From contig NZ_CP058552.1 of NCBI RefSeq assembly GCF_013401555.1, forward strand, positions 248,001 to 312,000: DNA of 64,000 nt. The letters are read 5' to 3'. This DNA is from Paenibacillus sp. E222 (GTDB lineage Bacteria > Bacillota > Bacilli > Paenibacillales > Paenibacillaceae). Position numbers and translations under genes: made by a program. Shown one piece after another: positions 60,670-64,000 of the stretch (its first letter is position 1; every line of letters starts with the position of its first letter). The notes under the pieces are model-generated. The model saw only the letters and a list, made by a program, of their open reading frames with translations. It had not been told where the DNA came from and made no database searches.

Positions 60670-62025
60670 ATGAATAACCAAACAGCAATGGCTCCGAAAC
60701 GGCAAAAAAGCCGCTCTGACAGAGTAGATGAATACGTAAAATCGCCGGAGAAGCAGAAGAAGCTGTATAAAAAAACGTTATGGCTTGTTGTTGTCTCACA
60801 AATATTCGGAGGAGCGGGGCTGGCTGCCGGGCTTACTGTTGGAGCGCTGCTTGCGCAGGACATGCTAGGCAGCGACAGCCTTTCCGGTCTTCCCGCAGCT
60901 TTGTTTACGCTAGGCTCTGCGGCGGCGGCGCTGATCGTGGGAAGGTTGTCACAGCGATTTGGACGCAGAGTCGGGCTGGCTGCCGGATTTATAGCGGGTG
61001 GAGCTGGAGCAACTGGCGTTGTGTTTGCCGCGCTTTGGGATCAAATAGCGCTGCTATTTGTGTCACTGTTGATTTATGGAGCGGGCACGGCAACCAATCT
61101 GCAAGCCCGGTACGCGGGTACGGACCTGGCGCTGCCGAATCAGCGGGCCAAAGCAATCAGTACAGCGCTGGTGTTTACGACGATTGGCGCGGTGGCAGGT
61201 CCCAATCTGGTAGAGCCGACTGGTCACATGGCGACCTCCATCGGTCTTCCTGCTTTGTCGGGGCCGTTTATTCTAGCGGCAGTTGCCTATTTGATAGCAG
61301 GCCTGGTACTGCTGCTGTTTCTTCGTCCTGATCCGTTTATCGTTGCCAAAGCGATTGACGAAGAGGAAATATTGAATAAAGGGTCGCAGGTGAAAGACGG
61401 CAAAAGTCTTCAGGGGAAGGGAGACGCAAGCCGCCCGGAGAGCTCTCATAACCGAAAAGGACTTATTGTGGGAGCAACGGTTATGGTGCTTACCCAAATC
61501 GTAATGGTGGGTATCATGGTCATGACGCCCGTTCATATGAAGCAGCATGGCCATGAGCTTGGAGATGCAGGTCTGGTGATTGGCATCCATATCGCATTCA
61601 TGTATTTGCCTTCCCTGCTGACTGGCGTGCTGGTGGATAAGCTTGGCCGTACCTTTATGTCCTATGCATCAGGAGTAACGCTGCTGCTGGCAGGTTTGAC
61701 CGCGGCTTTTGCACCAGGCGAATCCATGGGCTTACTTATTGTAGCGTTGGCACTTCTCGGCCTAGGCTGGAACTTTGGCCTGATTAGCGGAACGGCGGCC
61801 ATTATCGACTCCACAACGCCGAAGGTTCGCGCGAAGACACAAGGCACGGTTGACGTTCTGATTGCACTGGCCGGCGCGTCCGGCGGCGCTTTGTCAGGCA
61901 TGGTTATGGCTGGCGTTGGCTACTCCATGCTTTCCCTTGCCGGAGGATTGATGTCCTTGCTGCTTATTCCAGTGGTGGCCTGGTCATGGAGGAAAAATTC
62001 AACCTCTCATTCTGAAAAGGGGTAA
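60670..62025 (+). CDS. Major facilitator superfamily transporter
   Basis: This 451-residue protein has about 12 membrane segments in two halves joined by a hydrophilic loop (about 235-275). The MFS motif A reads GRLSQRFGRRVGL in the first half, with a related GVLVDKLGRTFMS in the second. The N-terminal 35 residues are basic and cytosolic. AAGGAGGG at the right distance fixes the ATG at 60670. It has higher GC than its surroundings, suggesting separate acquisition. It may be a drug or metabolite exporter; the substrate is unknown. Confidence 0.9.
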   Translation: MNNQTAMAPKRQKSRSDRVDEYVKSPEKQKKLYKKTLWLVVVSQIFGGAGLAAGLTVGALLAQDMLGSDSLSGLPAALFTLGSAAAALIVGRLSQRFGRRVGLAAGFIAGGAGATGVVFAALWDQIALLFVSLLIYGAGTATNLQARYAGTDLALPNQRAKAISTALVFTTIGAVAGPNLVEPTGHMATSIGLPALSGPFILAAVAYLIAGLVLLLFLRPDPFIVAKAIDEEEILNKGSQVKDGKSLQGKGDASRPESSHNRKGLIVGATVMVLTQIVMVGIMVMTPVHMKQHGHELGDAGLVIGIHIAFMYLPSLLTGVLVDKLGRTFMSYASGVTLLLAGLTAAFAPGESMGLLIVALALLGLGWNFGLISGTAAIIDSTTPKVRAKTQGTVDVLIALAGASGGALSGMVMAGVGYSMLSLAGGLMSLLLIPVVAWSWRKNSTSHSEKG

Positions 62026-62266
62026 ATGCTTTGTCATCCTTTTACAGAGCCGGCTGTAATGCCCTAATTGCTCAAGCTTCTCAGTACCCGGCCCATGCTT
62101 ATCAAACCGTATTCCAGCTAGCAACGCAGTTCGAATGAAAATGCCAATGGCTCTAGATAATACTCTTGCACTTTATTAATCACAGACCACGTAAATGCCT
62201 GGGTTGGAGAACCGCTCACGCCCCTTTTCAGAGGAACTGTCGCACTTAGCTTGACAATCCGTCATT
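62026..62266. other. Intergenic stretch without a supported gene
   Basis: These 241 bases after the MFS gene show no coding frame. They may be eroded upstream parts of the recombinase gene, but I could not see its catalytic domain. Confidence 0.4.
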
Positions 62267-62836
62267 TACAAATACGCTTTCTATGGTGATTGTGGACGTG
62301 GAATGCATTATAAGAAGAACTTTAAGGGATATGTTTGGGGTACTATAACAAGCCAGGTAAAAACGGGAGAGTAAAGTGTAGTGACCATCTCGTACGTGAA
62401 GCAGATTTAAAATTAGCTATTATCGAGGATATTCGAACGCTCGCATCCAATCTCTCAAATGCTACAATTTATAAAAAACTTGAAAATCAGCTACAGAAAA
62501 TCAATTGGCAAAATGAAAAACAAATAAGTTCGGTAGAAAGTGAATTTGACAAGTTGAAAACTCGAAAGAAAAAAGCACGAGACAAAAATCTGGATGGCAA
62601 CATGACAGATTTTGGCGTTCAGCGAATTAAAACAGCTCCTCGGAGAATTTTTGTCCTTCAGGGAGTTGACTCCAGAGATTTTGCACCGACTAATTAATCG
62701 AATTGAGATTAAAGCAAACGAGAGTCCGAGAATCTTTTACAGATTCTCGAACCCTTCTGCTTATTCTTTAATCCTCACTATCATCGCAACGCTCTCCACA
62801 TGCACCGTATGCGGGATCATGTGGGAGTTGGTTTGA
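62267..62836 (+). pseudogene. Large serine recombinase, C-terminal part with two frameshifts
   Basis: The pieces YGDCGRGMHYKKNFKGYVW, GYYNKPGKNGRVKCSDHLVR and LGEFLSFRELTPEILHRLIN lie in three frames and together match the zinc-ribbon and coiled-coil end of large serine recombinases. Shifts fall near 62335 and 62610. The catalytic serine domain is missing. The last frame runs on through an RlmD-like tail (62761-62820), as expected if the recombinase gene abuts the attachment site. Confidence 0.8.
62761..62820 (-). pseudogene. RlmD-like tail remnant next to the recombinase
   Basis: On the minus strand MIPHTVHVESVAMIVRIKE and a stop. It resembles the tail at 43618-43671, with common DNA CTCCACATGC and CCGTATGCGGG. 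It is the best candidate for an attachment-site scar. Confidence 0.5.
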
Positions 62837-63171
62837 ATCTGTATCAGTTGGCTAAAAGCCTTGATATATAGAGTGTTCTTGAAACGCAGACTATTCTTTT
62901 TGTTTGGATTTTAATAGCTGTTGACGTTGTTCGTCAACAAGTAGTCAACAACTATTGTTGAATATCGATTTATTAAATCACGCAATAGGATGAGATCAAG
63001 GGGCGAGTTTAATTAGGTTCTCTGAAACCCATTTTAGTTTAAAATCATTCCTTATTAGCACTTACGGCTTCATCCTTTTCACTTCCGAATGATCCGAAGC
63101 GTTTAGCACAGTCGGCAAGGTATTGCCTAAGCCCTGGCCAAACGCTCTCCATCCGACTTCTATGAATTTTA
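62837..63171. other. Intergenic region with stacked dyads
   Basis: There is no coding frame in these 335 bases. GTTGACG-TTGTT-CGTCAAC (62920-62938) is followed at once by CAACAA-CTA-TTGTTG (about 62946-62960), two adjacent hairpins sharing a GTTGAC/CAACA theme. They could be binding sites or a recombination site. Confidence 0.5.
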
Positions 63172-63954
63172 TTATAATTGCTCCTTACTGATTGCCCAAT
63201 TTATAGAAATAGTTGTATACACATTTTTTTTCGCTACTAGTTTTTCATAAGGGTTTTGAATTAATTTAATATTGGGTATGCCATCCAGGTTACTTACCAA
63301 TACTAAAATATACCTTTCCCCCAATTCTTTTGCCACAATCCACTCTTTATCCGTAAATACTACTCCCCCAATTATAGCCGATAGCCCTTTAACCTCAAAG
63401 ACAAAAGGAAGGGATGAGTCCAGTTCAAAGTCAAAACCACAGCCATCATTTCTTCTATCTTTTAGCCCCCCTCCAAATCCGTCAATTTTATTCTTAAGGA
63501 ATGACTCATAAAAAAATTCTTCCGCTCTTTTACCCGTTATGCCTCTTGTACTAAATTTTCGAGTAGCGTGCTTTGTTTCATCATCTTCCTGTATTGTATC
63601 AATATATACTTGAATGTTTTTATCTAATTCAGTAGTCCGATTCAACGTACTATAAGATAAAATGTCTTTTACTATCCCCAATAATGCTGACTCACTCAAT
63701 TCCTCATATTTCTCCAAAACTTCAAGACGGCTTGGCCTCAGTTCTCTTTGATACCACCCTCTTCTATTATTAGGATGAAAGGGATCGAATTCATCTCTCA
63801 TATTCTTAATCGTATTAGGTTTAACACTTAGTTTAAAACCAATGTCTTCAAAAGCGGCTGTGAAATTTGAGTATCCAAGATTCTCTAAAGCTATCTCATT
63901 GTACTTTGAAAGAAAGTAAGCAACAATTAAAGCTAACTTATGATTATCCAGCAT
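63172..63954 (-). CDS. DUF3883 (Mrr-like fold) protein
   Basis: This 260-residue protein has a helical N-terminal part (about 1-130) and a C-terminal DUF3883 domain (about 140-245). The nuclease-like motif reads GCGFDFELDSSLPFVFEVKG (D..ExK pattern), followed by FTDKEWIVAKELGERYILVLV and NPYEKL. DUF3883 is found in restriction- and defence-associated proteins and in NOV-like proteins. GAGGTG 6 bases before the ATG at 63954 supports the start. It is AT-rich and lies beyond the recombinase remnant, in keeping with an accessory origin. Nuclease activity is not proven. Confidence 0.8.
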   Translation of the reverse strand: MLDNHKLALIVAYFLSKYNEIALENLGYSNFTAAFEDIGFKLSVKPNTIKNMRDEFDPFHPNNRRGWYQRELRPSRLEVLEKYEELSESALLGIVKDILSYSTLNRTTELDKNIQVYIDTIQEDDETKHATRKFSTRGITGKRAEEFFYESFLKNKIDGFGGGLKDRRNDGCGFDFELDSSLPFVFEVKGLSAIIGGVVFTDKEWIVAKELGERYILVLVSNLDGIPNIKLIQNPYEKLVAKKNVYTTISINWAISKEQL

Positions 63955-64000
63955 TACGAACACCTCTTTTTTCTTACTTTATCAACACAGAATAAGAAAA

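Noticed and set aside
60780..61331. 183-codon plus-strand frame inside the MFS gene
   Set aside because: It is a shifted frame of a convincing 12-helix transporter with a good ribosome site.
1..64000. CRISPR arrays, tRNA or rRNA genes
   Set aside because: No regularly spaced repeats and no cloverleaf or rRNA sequences were noticed on reading; a tRNAscan/CRISPR search was not possible.

Overview
The window looks like a chromosomal segment of a Paenibacillus-type Firmicute. The grounds are AGGAGG-type ribosome sites, frequent GTG/TTG starts, sigma-A promoters, cre-like sites, an SLH-anchored multidomain GH10 xylanase, an AA10 lytic monooxygenase, AraC-controlled glycosidase operons, and families common in Bacillales (DUF4003, DUF4317, DUF4256, YrzA/DUF2536). 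No ribosomal or transfer RNA gene and no CRISPR array was seen.

Layout. 1-3.1 kb: the start of a secreted serine hydrolase, two conserved hypotheticals and an APH-like kinase. 3.7-9.5 kb: a chitin/cellulose monooxygenase, then a GH105-GH112 operon with a divergent AraC regulator, best read as use of rhamnogalacturonan fragments. 9.6-15.2 kb: DUF4317, a 228-bp palindromic element, and a lipoamide dehydrogenase-HlyD-ABC permease operon opposite a TetR gene; the two promoters share an operator-like motif. 15.4-15.7 kb: a small type I toxin/antisense-RNA locus. 15.8-31.5 kb: mostly housekeeping and accessory genes (DNA alkylation repair, AAA ATPase, GH27 alpha-galactosidase with a coupled zinc-ribbon protein, carboxylesterase, GNATs, AraC-GyrI, a VanRS-like two-component system with a VTT membrane protein, a MetE-like protein, a Dus enzyme, YrzA). 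31.6-38.2 kb: a secreted CBM9-CE1 esterase and the SLH-anchored GH10 xylanase. 38.7-42.4 kb: a GNAT, a zinc-ribbon/LRR membrane protein and a TetR regulator.

43-63 kb is an accessory region. A 14-kb, all-minus-strand gene set (44.2-58.3 kb) encodes two carrier proteins, an AMP-forming ligase, an ATP-grasp ligase, two BtrH-like papain-fold proteins, two radical SAM/SPASM enzymes, a glycosyltransferase, two methyltransferases and a three-part ABC exporter. It has no NRPS or PKS module and no visible precursor peptide. It looks like an undescribed carrier-protein biosynthetic system with partial likeness to butirosin side-chain assembly. The set lies between two diverged direct repeats of about 490-500 bp (a ketopantoate reductase 3' end plus downstream DNA). 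Around it are IS3, IS256 and large serine recombinase remnants and several copies of what looks like the 3' end of an RlmD-type rRNA methyltransferase gene, which suggests repeated integration at one hotspot. The window ends with a zinc-ribbon membrane protein, an MFS transporter, the broken recombinase and a DUF3883 protein.
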